Origin: Thermoflexus hugenholtzii
GTDB taxonomy: Bacteria > Chloroflexota > Anaerolineae > Thermoflexales > Thermoflexaceae
Assembly: GCF_018771565.1 (NCBI RefSeq)
Contig: NZ_CP076326.1
Span: 1,674,001-1,738,000, forward strand
DNA length: 64,000 nucleotides
Direction: 5' to 3'
Part shown: one piece after another, positions 44,270-52,011 of the stretch
How positions within the stretch are numbered: position 1 is the stretch's first letter
How the letters are laid out: the number at the start of each line of letters is the position of its first letter
The notes under the pieces: model-generated
Database searches by the model: none
The model's input: the letters and a program-made list of their open reading frames with translations, nothing else
What the model was told of the DNA's origin: nothing
Translations under genes and position numbers: made by a program

Positions 44270-45370
44270 TTGGCCTATATCCATCGGGTGCCGGCGGTGG
44301 AGCGGGCGCTGCGGATCCTGGAGTGGATCGCCGACCGGCCGGAGGGGGTTTCCCCTGCGGCGCTGCAGGCACGCTTCGGGTTCTCCCGCACCGGGCTCTT
44401 CGCGCTGCTGAACACCCTGAAGGCCCACGGTTACCTGGAGCAGGCCGGCCCTCGCGGGCCCTACCGCCTGGGCCCCCGATGGTGGGCGCTGGCCGCCCAA
44501 GCGCATCCCGAACAGGCGCTGCGGGAGCTGTTCCGGGCCGAGGCCCGCGGGTTCGCCGAGAGCCTCGCGCTGCTGCGCCCGGCCGGAGGGGAGGTGGTGG
44601 TCCTGGAAGCCGCCCTGGGCGCCTATCCCCTGGTGGGCCGCTGGGCCGTGGGGGACCGCCTTCCCCTTGAGGGGAGCGCCCCCGGATGGATTTTCCTGGC
44701 TGCCCATCGAACCGGCCCCCGCTGGGGGCGGATCCGACGGGAGGGGATCGCCCGCCGGCGCCTGGGCGCGCTGATCGAAGCGGCTGTCCCCATCTGCCCC
44801 GACGGCCGCCACCCGGTCGCCGCCCTGGCGGTCCGTCTGCCCGCCTCCCGGGCCCGCCCGGCCCTCTATGAGGCCCTGCGGGCGGCGGCCGCCCGCCTCT
44901 CCCTCCGGCTGGGCGCCCCCGCGTATCAGCCCTACGCCGCCGAGCCGGAAGGGCTCTCCCTGCGGCGGCTTCGCCCCGAGGAGATCGCCGCTTTCCTGGA
45001 AGGGCCATGGATCGCCCGGCTGGTCGGCCTGCGAGCGGACGGCCGGCCGTATGCGGTTCCGGTGTGGTATCTCTGGGAGCGCCCGGCGCTCTGGATCGCC
45101 GCCCTCCCGGGCTCCCGATGGCCGGGCTACATCCGGGCTCACCCCCAGGTCACGTTGCTCATCGATGAGCCCTGGCCGCCCCTGCGACGGGTCCGGGTGG
45201 AAGGCCGGGCCGTCCCCGATATCTTCCCGGAAGGCCCCGACGGCCTGGCCGCGCGGCTGGCCGCCCGCTACCGGCTCGAAAGCCCGCCCCCCGGGCTTCG
45301 GGAGATCTTCCGCATCCTCCCGGAACGGATGGAAGGCCGCCGCGGCGTGATCCCTCCCGCCGATCGATAG
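44270..45370 (+). CDS. IclR-type regulator with C-terminal PNPOx-like split-barrel domain
   Basis: A 366-residue three-part protein. Residues 5-70 are an IclR winged helix (VPAVERALRILEWIADRPEG, GFSRTGLFALLNTLKAHGYLE). Residues 85-215 are a shortened IclR effector domain (AVGDRLPLEGSAPGWIFLA). Residues 235-350 match the pyridoxamine 5'-phosphate oxidase/FMN-binding split barrel (GPWIARLVGLRADGRPYAVP, PVWYLWERPALWIAALPGS, RRVRVEGRA). The start is TTG with GGAGGG 4 bases upstream. The barrel could bind FMN, F420, PLP or haem and act as the sensing part. It is 10 bases upstream of the ABC ATPase and surely co-transcribed with the importer, which it probably controls. Confidence 0.85.
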   Translation: MAYIHRVPAVERALRILEWIADRPEGVSPAALQARFGFSRTGLFALLNTLKAHGYLEQAGPRGPYRLGPRWWALAAQAHPEQALRELFRAEARGFAESLALLRPAGGEVVVLEAALGAYPLVGRWAVGDRLPLEGSAPGWIFLAAHRTGPRWGRIRREGIARRRLGALIEAAVPICPDGRHPVAALAVRLPASRARPALYEALRAAAARLSLRLGAPAYQPYAAEPEGLSLRRLRPEEIAAFLEGPWIARLVGLRADGRPYAVPVWYLWERPALWIAALPGSRWPGYIRAHPQVTLLIDEPWPPLRRVRVEGRAVPDIFPEGPDGLAARLAARYRLESPPPGLREIFRILPERMEGRRGVIPPADR

Positions 45371-45380
45371 GGGGCCCGGG

Positions 45381-46133
45381 ATGCTGGAGATCCGGATGGA
45401 ACGCGTTCACCATGCCTTCCCGGCCCCCTCGGGCCGCTGGGTGATCTTCGAGGATCTGAACCTGGAGGTCCGCCCGGGCTCCTTCACCGTGATCGTGGGC
45501 CCCAGCGGATGCGGCAAGTCCACCCTGCTCCGCCTGGCGGCCGGCCTGCTGACGCCCACCGCCGGTCGGATCCGCATCGGGGACCTTTCCCCCGCCCAGG
45601 CCCGGGCGGCCCGCCGCATCGGCTGGATGGGCCAGCAGCCGGCGCTGCTGCCCTGGCGCACGGTGGAAGGCAACATCCGCCTCGCCCTGGAGGTAAACGG
45701 CCGCGCCCTCCGGCCGCCCCTTACGGTAGAGGAGCTCATCGCGATGGTCGGCCTGAAGGGGTTCGAGCGGGCTTACCCCCGGATGCTCTCGGGGGGCATG
45801 CAGCAGCGGGTCGCCCTGGCCCGCACCCTGGCCGCCGGCCCCGCTGTCTGGTTGATGGATGAGCCCTTCGCGGCCCTGGATGCCCTGACCCGAGCGCAGC
45901 TGCTGGAGGAGGTGGAGTGGCTGTGGCGCGCCTTCGGCGCCACCGTCCTCTGGGTGACCCATGACCTCCATGAGGCGGTCCGCCTGGGGGATGAGGTGGT
46001 GGTCCTCGCCGGCCGACCGGCCCGGATCCGAGCCCGCATCCCCCTCCCGGATCCGCGTCCGCGGACGGACGAGCGACGGATTGGGGAGTGGGTGGAGCGC
46101 GTTCGAGCAGCCCTGATGGGAGGCGCCGGATGA
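45381..46133 (+). CDS. ABC ATPase of an NMT1/THI5-type importer
   Basis: A 250-residue ATPase of the nitrate/sulfonate/taurine/thiamine-precursor group (SsuB/TauB/ThiZ). Walker A is GPSGCGKST, Q-loop GWMGQQPALLPWRTVEGN, signature LSGGMQQRVALAR, Walker B VWLMDEPFAALDALTR, switch His in VTHDLHEAV. It overlaps the permease start by 4 bases. It should energise uptake by the neighbouring permease. Confidence 0.92.
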   Translation: MLEIRMERVHHAFPAPSGRWVIFEDLNLEVRPGSFTVIVGPSGCGKSTLLRLAAGLLTPTAGRIRIGDLSPAQARAARRIGWMGQQPALLPWRTVEGNIRLALEVNGRALRPPLTVEELIAMVGLKGFERAYPRMLSGGMQQRVALARTLAAGPAVWLMDEPFAALDALTRAQLLEEVEWLWRAFGATVLWVTHDLHEAVRLGDEVVVLAGRPARIRARIPLPDPRPRTDERRIGEWVERVRAALMGGAG

Positions 46134-46927
46134 GCCCGATGGGAATGGAGCTTCCTCGCCTGCGTTCGGGGGCGCGGCTGGCCCCATGGGTGCCCCTCCT
46201 CGCCCTCCCACTGGCCCTGGCGGGGTGGGAGCTGATCGTCCGCGAGGCCCGGGTGCCGGTGTATCTGGTTCCCGCCCCCTCCCGCATCCTGGCCACGCTC
46301 TGGGCCGAGCGGGGGCTGTATCTCCAGGCGACGGGAGTGACCCTGGGGGAGGCCGCCGCCGGCCTGGCGCTGGGGATGGGCGTCGCCCTGGCCCTGTCCG
46401 TCGCCACGGCCTTCTGGCCGCCCCTGGAGCGGGCGATCATGCCCCTGGTGCTGCTGCTGAAGGCCATCCCGCTGGTGGCCATCGCCCCCATTCTCACGCT
46501 GTGGTTCGGCTTCGGGCCGCTCCCCAAGGTGCTGATGACCGCCCTGCTGACCTTTTATCCGGCGCTCGTCCCGTTGATGACCGGGCTGCGGGCGGTGGAC
46601 CCGGCGGCGCTGGAGCTGCTGCGGGCGTGGGATGCCTCGGCGTGGGAGATCTTCGTCCATCTGCGATGGCCCTCGGCATGGCCCTACGCCTTCGCCGCCC
46701 TGAAGACCGCCGTTCCCCTGGCTCTGATCGGGGCGGTGGTGGCCGAATGGACCGGGGCCTCGGGCGGGCTGGGGCGGGCCATGTGGCTGGCCCAGACCAA
46801 CCTGGACATGCCCCGCCTGTTCGCCGCCGCCATGATCCTGGCGGCGGTCAGCCTGGCGGGCTACAGCGGGGCCGCCCTCCTGGAGCGGCGCGCCCGCTGG
46901 TGGAGCCCGGAGGAGGCCCGCCTCTAA
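46130..46927 (+). CDS. ABC permease of the NMT1/THI5-type importer
   Basis: A 265-residue permease with about six transmembrane helices. PAPSRILATLW near the N-terminus and the ATPase-contact loop ALELLRAWDASAWEIFVHLRWPSAWPY (the EAA-like region) identify the SsuC/TauC/ThiX group. The ATG at 46130 overlaps the ATPase stop (ATGA) and has GGGAGG 6 bases upstream, so it is preferred over an earlier in-frame start. The binding-protein gene follows after 105 bases containing a dispersed repeat. Confidence 0.9.
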   Translation: MSPMGMELPRLRSGARLAPWVPLLALPLALAGWELIVREARVPVYLVPAPSRILATLWAERGLYLQATGVTLGEAAAGLALGMGVALALSVATAFWPPLERAIMPLVLLLKAIPLVAIAPILTLWFGFGPLPKVLMTALLTFYPALVPLMTGLRAVDPAALELLRAWDASAWEIFVHLRWPSAWPYAFAALKTAVPLALIGAVVAEWTGASGGLGRAMWLAQTNLDMPRLFAAAMILAAVSLAGYSGAALLERRARWWSPEEARL

Positions 46928-46951
46928 AGCCGCGCGTCCTCGGGCCTTCAA

Positions 46952-46984
46952 AAGGCGCTCCACGGATGATCCGCGTGGCACCTT
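46952..46984. repeat. 33-base interspersed palindrome, copy 1
   Basis: An imperfect palindrome beginning AAGGCGCTCCACGGATGATC and ending GTGGCACCTT, between the permease and binding-protein genes. It aligns over all 33 bases with the copy at 56433-56465 (27 identities). Two of the differences (positions 14 and 20) are paired changes that keep the stem. Confidence 0.75.
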
Positions 46985-47032
46985 GCGCGCAAAGGCCCGA
47001 TGCCTTTCATCCCATTCATCCCGGAGGTGGCG

Positions 47033-48061
47033 ATGCGGTTCTTCAACGGTTCCATCGGCACACGGCTTCGCGCGGGGTTCGTTCTGTGGCTGATCCTGAT
47101 GGCGGGGTGCGCCACGCCGGCGCCGCCGGCGACCCCCACCCCGGCCCTCCGGCACATGGTCTTCATGGCCGGCTATAAGCCCCAGGCCAACCTGCCCTTC
47201 GTCGGCGTGTATGTGGCGAAGGAGAAAGGCTACTTCGCCGCGGAAGGGCTGGACGTCGAGATCCAGCATTCCACCGGCCGCGGGGAGCATCTCCAGCTGC
47301 TGATGGCCGGGGGCGTTCAGGTGACCACCCAGGACGCGGCGGTGTTGCTCCAGCGGCGGGCGGACCCGGGGCTCCCTCTGGTCTCTATCGCCCTCATCGG
47401 CCAGCGGGGGCAGCAGGCCTTCGCCGCCCTGAAGTCCTCGGGGATGCGGACCCCTAAGGATTGGGAGGGCAAGAAGGTGGGTTACAAGGGGACGCCTCCC
47501 CCCGACCTGTTCGCCATCATGGAGGCGGCCGGGGTGGATCGAAATCGGGTGGAGCTGGTCAACGTCGGCTTCGACCCGCGGGTGCTGGTCCAGGGGCTGG
47601 TGGATGTGTATCCCCTCTTTAAGTCCAATGAGCCCTATCTGCTGCGGCAGATGGGCTACGAGCTGGTGATCTGGGACGCCGCGGACTATGGGGTGCCGAC
47701 CCTGGGGTTGACCTACGTGACCAGCGAGGAGCAGATCCGGCAGGATCCGGACCTGCTGGTCCGCTTCCTGCGGGCGGCGTTGAAGGGGATTGAGGACGCG
47801 CGGGCGAACCCGGAGGAGGCGGTGGACATCGTGCTCCGATACGCGCCTCAGGCGGACCGGGGCCACATGCGCTTCATGCTGGAGACGGAGCTCAAGGATG
47901 CGGAGTCGGAGGTGACGCGGGCCCACGGCCTGGGCTGGCAGACCCGGGAGCAGTGGGAAGCCCTGTATGAGGTCCTGCGGCGCTACAACGCCATCACGAA
48001 ACCCGTGGAGCTCGAGCGGGTCTTCACCAACGAGCTGCTCCAGAAGGCCCGGGGCCGATAA
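47033..48061 (+). CDS. NMT1/THI5-type substrate-binding lipoprotein
   Basis: A 342-residue binding protein. The signal ends in the lipobox LMAGC (about residue 24), followed by a short Pro/Thr linker. The folded part starts MVFMAGYKPQANLPFVGVYVAKEKGYFAAEGLDVE, here shortened to the key words FVGVYVAKEKGYF and VEIQHSTG; GVQVTTQDAAVLL and DVYPLFKSNEPYLL follow. These match the NMT1/THI5-like family, whose members bind thiamine-precursor pyrimidines, riboflavin (RibY type in Chloroflexota) or similar aromatic compounds. GGAGG lies 5 bases before the ATG at 47033. The split-barrel regulator upstream makes a flavin or vitamin ligand attractive but unproven. No riboswitch-like leader was found. Confidence 0.88.
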   Translation: MRFFNGSIGTRLRAGFVLWLILMAGCATPAPPATPTPALRHMVFMAGYKPQANLPFVGVYVAKEKGYFAAEGLDVEIQHSTGRGEHLQLLMAGGVQVTTQDAAVLLQRRADPGLPLVSIALIGQRGQQAFAALKSSGMRTPKDWEGKKVGYKGTPPPDLFAIMEAAGVDRNRVELVNVGFDPRVLVQGLVDVYPLFKSNEPYLLRQMGYELVIWDAADYGVPTLGLTYVTSEEQIRQDPDLLVRFLRAALKGIEDARANPEEAVDIVLRYAPQADRGHMRFMLETELKDAESEVTRAHGLGWQTREQWEALYEVLRRYNAITKPVELERVFTNELLQKARGR

Positions 48062-48083
48062 GCGACAACCCGACCTTCAAACA

Positions 48084-48122
48084 GCGGGTTGGGCAGGCGT
48101 CCATCGCCTCCGCCCAACCCGC
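48084..48122 (+). terminator. Hairpin after the NMT1/THI5-type operon
   Basis: GCGGGTTGGGC/GCCCAACCCGC (11 bp) continues inward with AGGCG/CGCCT, separated by a two-base bulge, with the loop TCCAT. It starts 23 bases after the stop. There is no T run. Confidence 0.65.
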
Positions 48123-48187
48123 CTGGATTCTCCGCTGGATCTCCCGAGCCTGTTCGCGCCGAACGAAGTCCAGCGGGGCTCTCGCCT

Positions 48188-48250
48188 CTCCCCAGGATAG
48201 AACGTCCCGGCGATCACGTTGTCCCGGCACATCATTGGGAGGCGATGGAA
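48188..48250 (-). pseudogene. Relic of an FAD-dependent oxidase gene
   Basis: On the minus strand this short stretch reads RLPMMCRDNVIAGTFYPGE. The intact FAD oxidase at 49209-50369 has RLPMMRLDDVIAGTFCPRD at the matching place. The DNA is also similar (AACGTCCCGGCGATCACG is shared). Flanking sequence in the same frame loses the resemblance, so this is a fragment of a second, decayed copy about 1.7 kb away. The surrounding gap (48123-48327) holds no complete gene. Confidence 0.65.
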
Positions 48251-48327
48251 GACCTCTGGTCTGAAATTGACGCATGCATGGTCCAGGAATATGATGTTTG
48301 GTGATCGCAAGGATTGGAGGGATCGCA

Positions 48328-48606
48328 ATGGGGATCAATGTGGTCTTCCCGGAAGAATTGCTGATCGCGCTCAAGATGGAGCCTGAGACTTTTCGGAAGC
48401 AGGCCCTGGTTTATACGCTCGGCAAGCTCTATGAAACAGGACAGATCTCCGGAGGGCTGGGCGCTCAGATCCTGGGTTGTGCGCGCTGGGAATTCTACCG
48501 GCTTCTCTCCGAGAACGGTTTCGCGGTGATCGATTATCCTCCTGAGGATCTGGAACAGGAGGCGGAAACCAGCCGCCAGCTCGCAGAAAGGATCCGTTCA
48601 CGGTGA
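48328..48606 (+). CDS. UPF0175-family antitoxin
   Basis: A 92-residue protein of the UPF0175 type: INVVFPEELLIAL, then FRKQALVYTLGKLYETGQISGGLGAQILGCARWEFYRLL (key words LYETGQIS and ARWEFYRLL), which forms a small helix-turn-helix-like fold. The family is usually paired with DUF3368 PIN proteins, as here. GGAGGG lies 6 bases before the ATG at 48328, so this start is preferred over the GTG 30 bases upstream. The stop overlaps the toxin start (GTGA). It should neutralise the PIN nuclease and autoregulate the pair. Confidence 0.88.
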   Translation: MGINVVFPEELLIALKMEPETFRKQALVYTLGKLYETGQISGGLGAQILGCARWEFYRLLSENGFAVIDYPPEDLEQEAETSRQLAERIRSR

Positions 48607-49094
48607 TCCGGATCGTTGTAGACAGCACTCCTCTGATCGCGCTTTCTTTCATCGGACGTCTCGATCTCCTGAAGGCCCTCTTTGATGAAGTGATCGTCCC
48701 TGCCTCCGTCTACCAGGAGGTGGTCGCTCAGGGACATGGGCGACCGGGCGAGGAGGAGGTTAGGCAAGCAGGCTGGCTGGTGGTCCGGGAGCCTGAAAGA
48801 AGCCTGCCCCTTCCTCCTATGCTCCTTGGTCTGGATCAAGGCGAGGTGGATGTGATCTTGCTGGCTCAAGAAGTCAAGGCCGATTGGGTGGTGATGGACG
48901 AGAGGCTGGGTAGAAAATTCGCCCGCGCCCTGGGACTCCAGGTAAAAGGAACCTTAGGAATACTGTTGGCCGCTTACCACGCGGGCCTCCTCTCACGGAG
49001 AGAGGCAGAAGAAGCAGTGGACAAACTCGCAAACAGCCCTCTTCGAATCCACCCTCGGCTGGTAGAGTGGTTTAAAGGACAGCTCTTTCCTTGA
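48603..49094 (+). CDS. DUF3368 PIN-domain nuclease toxin
   Basis: A 163-residue PIN-fold ribonuclease. Acidic metal ligands appear in IVVDSTPLIAL (Asp7), the Glu in SVYQEVV, LDQGEVDVILLA (Glu-Val-Asp) and WVVMDERLGRKFA. KGTLGILLAAYHAGLLS is the usual DUF3368 end motif. The start is GTG inside the antitoxin stop. Products of this family cut RNA and stop growth when the antitoxin is lost. The pair sits beside a gene relic, suggesting that it landed in a site of past rearrangement. The 114-base gap to the next gene shows no clear terminator. Confidence 0.88.
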   Translation: MIRIVVDSTPLIALSFIGRLDLLKALFDEVIVPASVYQEVVAQGHGRPGEEEVRQAGWLVVREPERSLPLPPMLLGLDQGEVDVILLAQEVKADWVVMDERLGRKFARALGLQVKGTLGILLAAYHAGLLSRREAEEAVDKLANSPLRIHPRLVEWFKGQLFP

Positions 49095-49208
49095 TCTTTC
49101 GACCCACTGTCTGTCAATAAACTTCTCTTCACCCCCATTAGCTCCTAACAGATGGCTTATTTTTCGCTTTAATAAGGATGTGATGGCCCCGGATTTCTTG
49201 TGGCTTTG

Positions 49209-50369
49209 TCAAATCACATTGTATTCCGCAGGAGGAGGGGAGGCCAGGAACCGCTCGTAACGCAGCGGGGCGATGTCCAGGGTGTGGGCCCGGCCGTCCA
49301 GGATCTCCTCCGCCATCAGCAGACCGGCGATGGGACCGTGCATCACCCCATGCCCGCTGAAACCCGCCACCACATAGAAGCCCTCCACCCCCGGGATGCG
49401 CCCGAGGATGGGATGCGCGTCCGGGGTCACCTCGTAGAGGCCAGCCACCCGGGCCCGCACCCCCGCCCGCTCCAGCAACGGCATCCGTGCCACCGCCGCC
49501 TCCATATGGATCAGCTCCCACTCCGGATCCGGCTGCTCCCGGAAGCCCGGAGGCTCGTCCCGATTGGACATCCCGGTCAGGATCCCCTCCCCCTCCCGAT
49601 GGAAATAAAGGCTGCGGGCGAAGTCGATGACCATGGGGAAGTCCTCCGGGATCTCCGGAATGGGCGTGGTGATCAGATACTGACGCCGATAGGGGCGGAT
49701 CGGAAGAGAGATGCCCACCATCTCGCCGATCTGCGCCGCCCAGGCCCCAGCGGCGTTGACCAGGACCGGCGCCGCGATCTCCCCCAGAGGAGTGATCACC
49801 CCGGCGATGCGCCCGCCCTGCAGCCGCACGCCCGTCACCGGCGTGTCCGTCCGCAGGATCCCCCCCAGGCGGCGGATCCCCGCGGCGTAGCCGTTCACCA
49901 GATCCATCGGGCTGAGCAGCCCATCCCGAGGGCAGAACGTCCCGGCGATCACGTCATCCAGGCGCATCATCGGAAGGCGGCGGCGGATCTCCTCGCCATC
50001 CAGCCACTCCGTGGGCACCCCCAGGCGGCGCTGGAGGGCCACCTGATCCCGGAAGACCGCCACATCCTCCTCCCGGGTGAGCAGGAAGAGATAGCCGCAG
50101 AAACGCATCGCCAGCGGCGCCCCGGGGTCCTCGGCGAAGCGCTCCATCATCGCGACGCTCAGGAGGGAGAGGCGGATGTTGATCTCCGTGGCGAACTGAT
50201 GGCGGAAGCCGCCGGCGGCTTTGCTGGTGGAGCCGCAGCCGAAGAAGGGGCCTTTCTCCAGGACGACCACGCGGAGGCCGGGCTGTTTCTTGAGGAGATG
50301 ATAGACCGTGCTCAGGCCCATCACCCCACCCCCCGCGATCACCACGTCCGCCGTGGCAGGCAGCGTCAT
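49209..50369 (-). CDS. FAD-dependent amine/amino-acid oxidoreductase (DadA/SoxB type)
   Basis: A 386-residue flavoprotein. The N-terminal dinucleotide motif is VVIAGGGVMGLSTVYHL; GSTSKAAGGFRHQF is the pattern of sarcosine oxidase beta-type and related enzymes, and the C-terminal GLYEVTPDAHPILGRIP with GFYVVAGFSGHGVMHGP is diagnostic for the DAO superfamily. The start at 50369 is supported by GGAGGGG. Possible substrates are sarcosine, glycine derivatives or D-amino acids. No partner subunits lie nearby, so it is likely a monomeric type. A decayed paralogue fragment is present at 48188-48250. Confidence 0.9.
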   Translation of the reverse strand: MTLPATADVVIAGGGVMGLSTVYHLLKKQPGLRVVVLEKGPFFGCGSTSKAAGGFRHQFATEINIRLSLLSVAMMERFAEDPGAPLAMRFCGYLFLLTREEDVAVFRDQVALQRRLGVPTEWLDGEEIRRRLPMMRLDDVIAGTFCPRDGLLSPMDLVNGYAAGIRRLGGILRTDTPVTGVRLQGGRIAGVITPLGEIAAPVLVNAAGAWAAQIGEMVGISLPIRPYRRQYLITTPIPEIPEDFPMVIDFARSLYFHREGEGILTGMSNRDEPPGFREQPDPEWELIHMEAAVARMPLLERAGVRARVAGLYEVTPDAHPILGRIPGVEGFYVVAGFSGHGVMHGPIAGLLMAEEILDGRAHTLDIAPLRYERFLASPPPAEYNVI

Positions 50370-50519
50370 CGCTTCCCCTCCATCCGCAGACTCGCCGGAG
50401 GCCATCCCGAACGCTGGGCCCATCATCTCTTCCCATTTTCCTCACAACGATGGCCGGCGGCCAGCCGCCTTGCCGGGTCCTCTTTCGAAGGGCCCTGCTT
50501 CTCTCCGGGCTCGCCAGGG

Positions 50520-50525
50520 TATAAT
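50520..50525 (+). promoter_or_regulatory. Possible -10 element upstream of the GH99-like gene
   Basis: TATAAT occurs 75 bases before the start at 50600. No matching -35 is seen. It sits in the 230-bp divergent gap between the FAD oxidase and the GH99-like gene; the rest of that gap contains no other recognisable element. Confidence 0.35.
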
Positions 50526-50599
50526 TCACCCAACCCGGAGGGACGACCACGAGCGCTGATCCGCCGAGCGTGCCGACTCTGAATCCGGAGGGATCGTCC

Positions 50600-51925
50600 A
50601 TGCGCAGAGGCCTGTGGGGGACGCTGATCCTGATCCTTCTGGCGGGTTGTTTTCCATCGTTCCCCTTCCGCGAGGGGGGATCCACGAGCACGCCGCCCGG
50701 AACGGCGACCCCTCCGCTCCCGCTCCACAGAGAAGCGGCGCCGATCCCCTCGTCGACCGTTTCTCCTTCGGCGACGCCTTCGCCGACGCGGGCGTATTCT
50801 CCCACGCCAACCCTTGCGCGTCCCACGCCCACCGCGGGCCCGACCCGCACCCCCGGCCCAACGAAGACGCCGCGCCCCACCCGAACGCCCGGGCCCGTGG
50901 CCACGCCGCGCCCATCCCCCACTCCCGCGCCCACCCGGACGCCCGCCGCGGGAGCTTCGGGGATCCACCCTGCGGTCCCCCCGATGGTCCTGGCCAACTA
51001 TTTCCCCTGGTATGATCCGGGGACCTGGTCCACCGGCTGCACGTCGGACAGCGATCAGCCGCGGGACGGGGTGTATCATTCCGACGATCCCGGCGTGATC
51101 GCCCGCCACATCGGCCAGGCCCGCGCCGCCGGCATCGACGGCTTCGCCGTCCACTGGTTCGCCCCCGGCAACCGCACCGACGCCAACTTCGAGAAGGTCC
51201 TGAACCTCTCCCCCGAAGGCTTCCAATCCACCATCACTTTTCTCTATCACATCCTTCCCGGGGCGAATCAGCAGGGGGTCATCGATGCCCTGCGCTACGT
51301 GATGGGCCGCTACGCCGCCCATCCCCGCTTCCTCCGCATCGCCGGGCGGCCGGTGATCCTGTTCAGCGACATGTATCGGGTCCCGGATCCCGCCGGCAAC
51401 CGCCCCGCCTCCGATAAGGACGTGGCCACCGCCGTGGCCCGCTGGGCGGCGATCCGGGAGGCGGTGGATCCGAACCACACGGCCTGGTGGATCGCGGAGG
51501 GCCTGCAGCCGGATTATCTCTCCGTCTTCGACGGGCTCTATGTCTACAAGATCGACCACGCCTGCTGCCCCAACGCCTACCGGGGGGCCTCCCGCTGGGC
51601 CGGATGGGTGCGGGACTGGGAGCGGCGGACCGGCCGGCCCAAGCTGTGGGTGGGCACGGTGATGCCCGGATGGGACGACCTGAACTCCGCCCAGCCCCAA
51701 TGCGCCGACCTGCGGGTGAGCAGCGCTCCCTTCGCCCGGGACCGGGAGAACGGGGCGTATTACGCGCGGACGTGGGAGGCGGTGCTGCCCACGCGACCCG
51801 ACTTCATCCTGATCCACTCTTTCAACGAGTGGGTGGAGGGCTCCTACATCGAGCCCAGCGTCCGCTTCGGCGATCTCTACCTGCAGCTCACCGCCCAGTG
51901 GGCCGCCCGCTACAAAGGGCGCTGA
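50600..51925 (+). CDS. GH99/GH71-like glycoside hydrolase lipoprotein
   Basis: A 441-residue exported protein. The lipobox is LLAGC (Cys about residue 17). Residues 25-125 are a long Thr/Pro/Arg-rich linker. The catalytic part (130-441) matches the glycosyl hydrolase 99-like barrel: MVLANYFPWYDPGTW, ARAAGIDGFAVHWFAPG, LFSDMYRVPD, PKLWVGTVMPGWDD and the end motif ILIHSFNEWVEGSYIEP, where the Glu of NEWVEG is conserved. Members act on mannans or similar glycans. The start is chosen by GGAGG 8 bases upstream of 50600. It is likely anchored outside and works on environmental polysaccharide or cell-surface glycan. Confidence 0.82.
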   Translation: MRRGLWGTLILILLAGCFPSFPFREGGSTSTPPGTATPPLPLHREAAPIPSSTVSPSATPSPTRAYSPTPTLARPTPTAGPTRTPGPTKTPRPTRTPGPVATPRPSPTPAPTRTPAAGASGIHPAVPPMVLANYFPWYDPGTWSTGCTSDSDQPRDGVYHSDDPGVIARHIGQARAAGIDGFAVHWFAPGNRTDANFEKVLNLSPEGFQSTITFLYHILPGANQQGVIDALRYVMGRYAAHPRFLRIAGRPVILFSDMYRVPDPAGNRPASDKDVATAVARWAAIREAVDPNHTAWWIAEGLQPDYLSVFDGLYVYKIDHACCPNAYRGASRWAGWVRDWERRTGRPKLWVGTVMPGWDDLNSAQPQCADLRVSSAPFARDRENGAYYARTWEAVLPTRPDFILIHSFNEWVEGSYIEPSVRFGDLYLQLTAQWAARYKGR

Positions 51926-52011
51926 GGGCCGAGGGGGAGGAGGCCATCCCCCTCATTCGCATCCTCGCGTTACAATGGCGGCAAACACGATCCTTCGCCT
52001 TGGAGGAAACC

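Noticed and set aside
46928-47032. FMN or TPP riboswitch before the vitamin-type binding protein
   Set aside because: The gap is filled by the 33-base palindrome and lacks the conserved cores of these riboswitches. The leader at 44235-44269 is too short.
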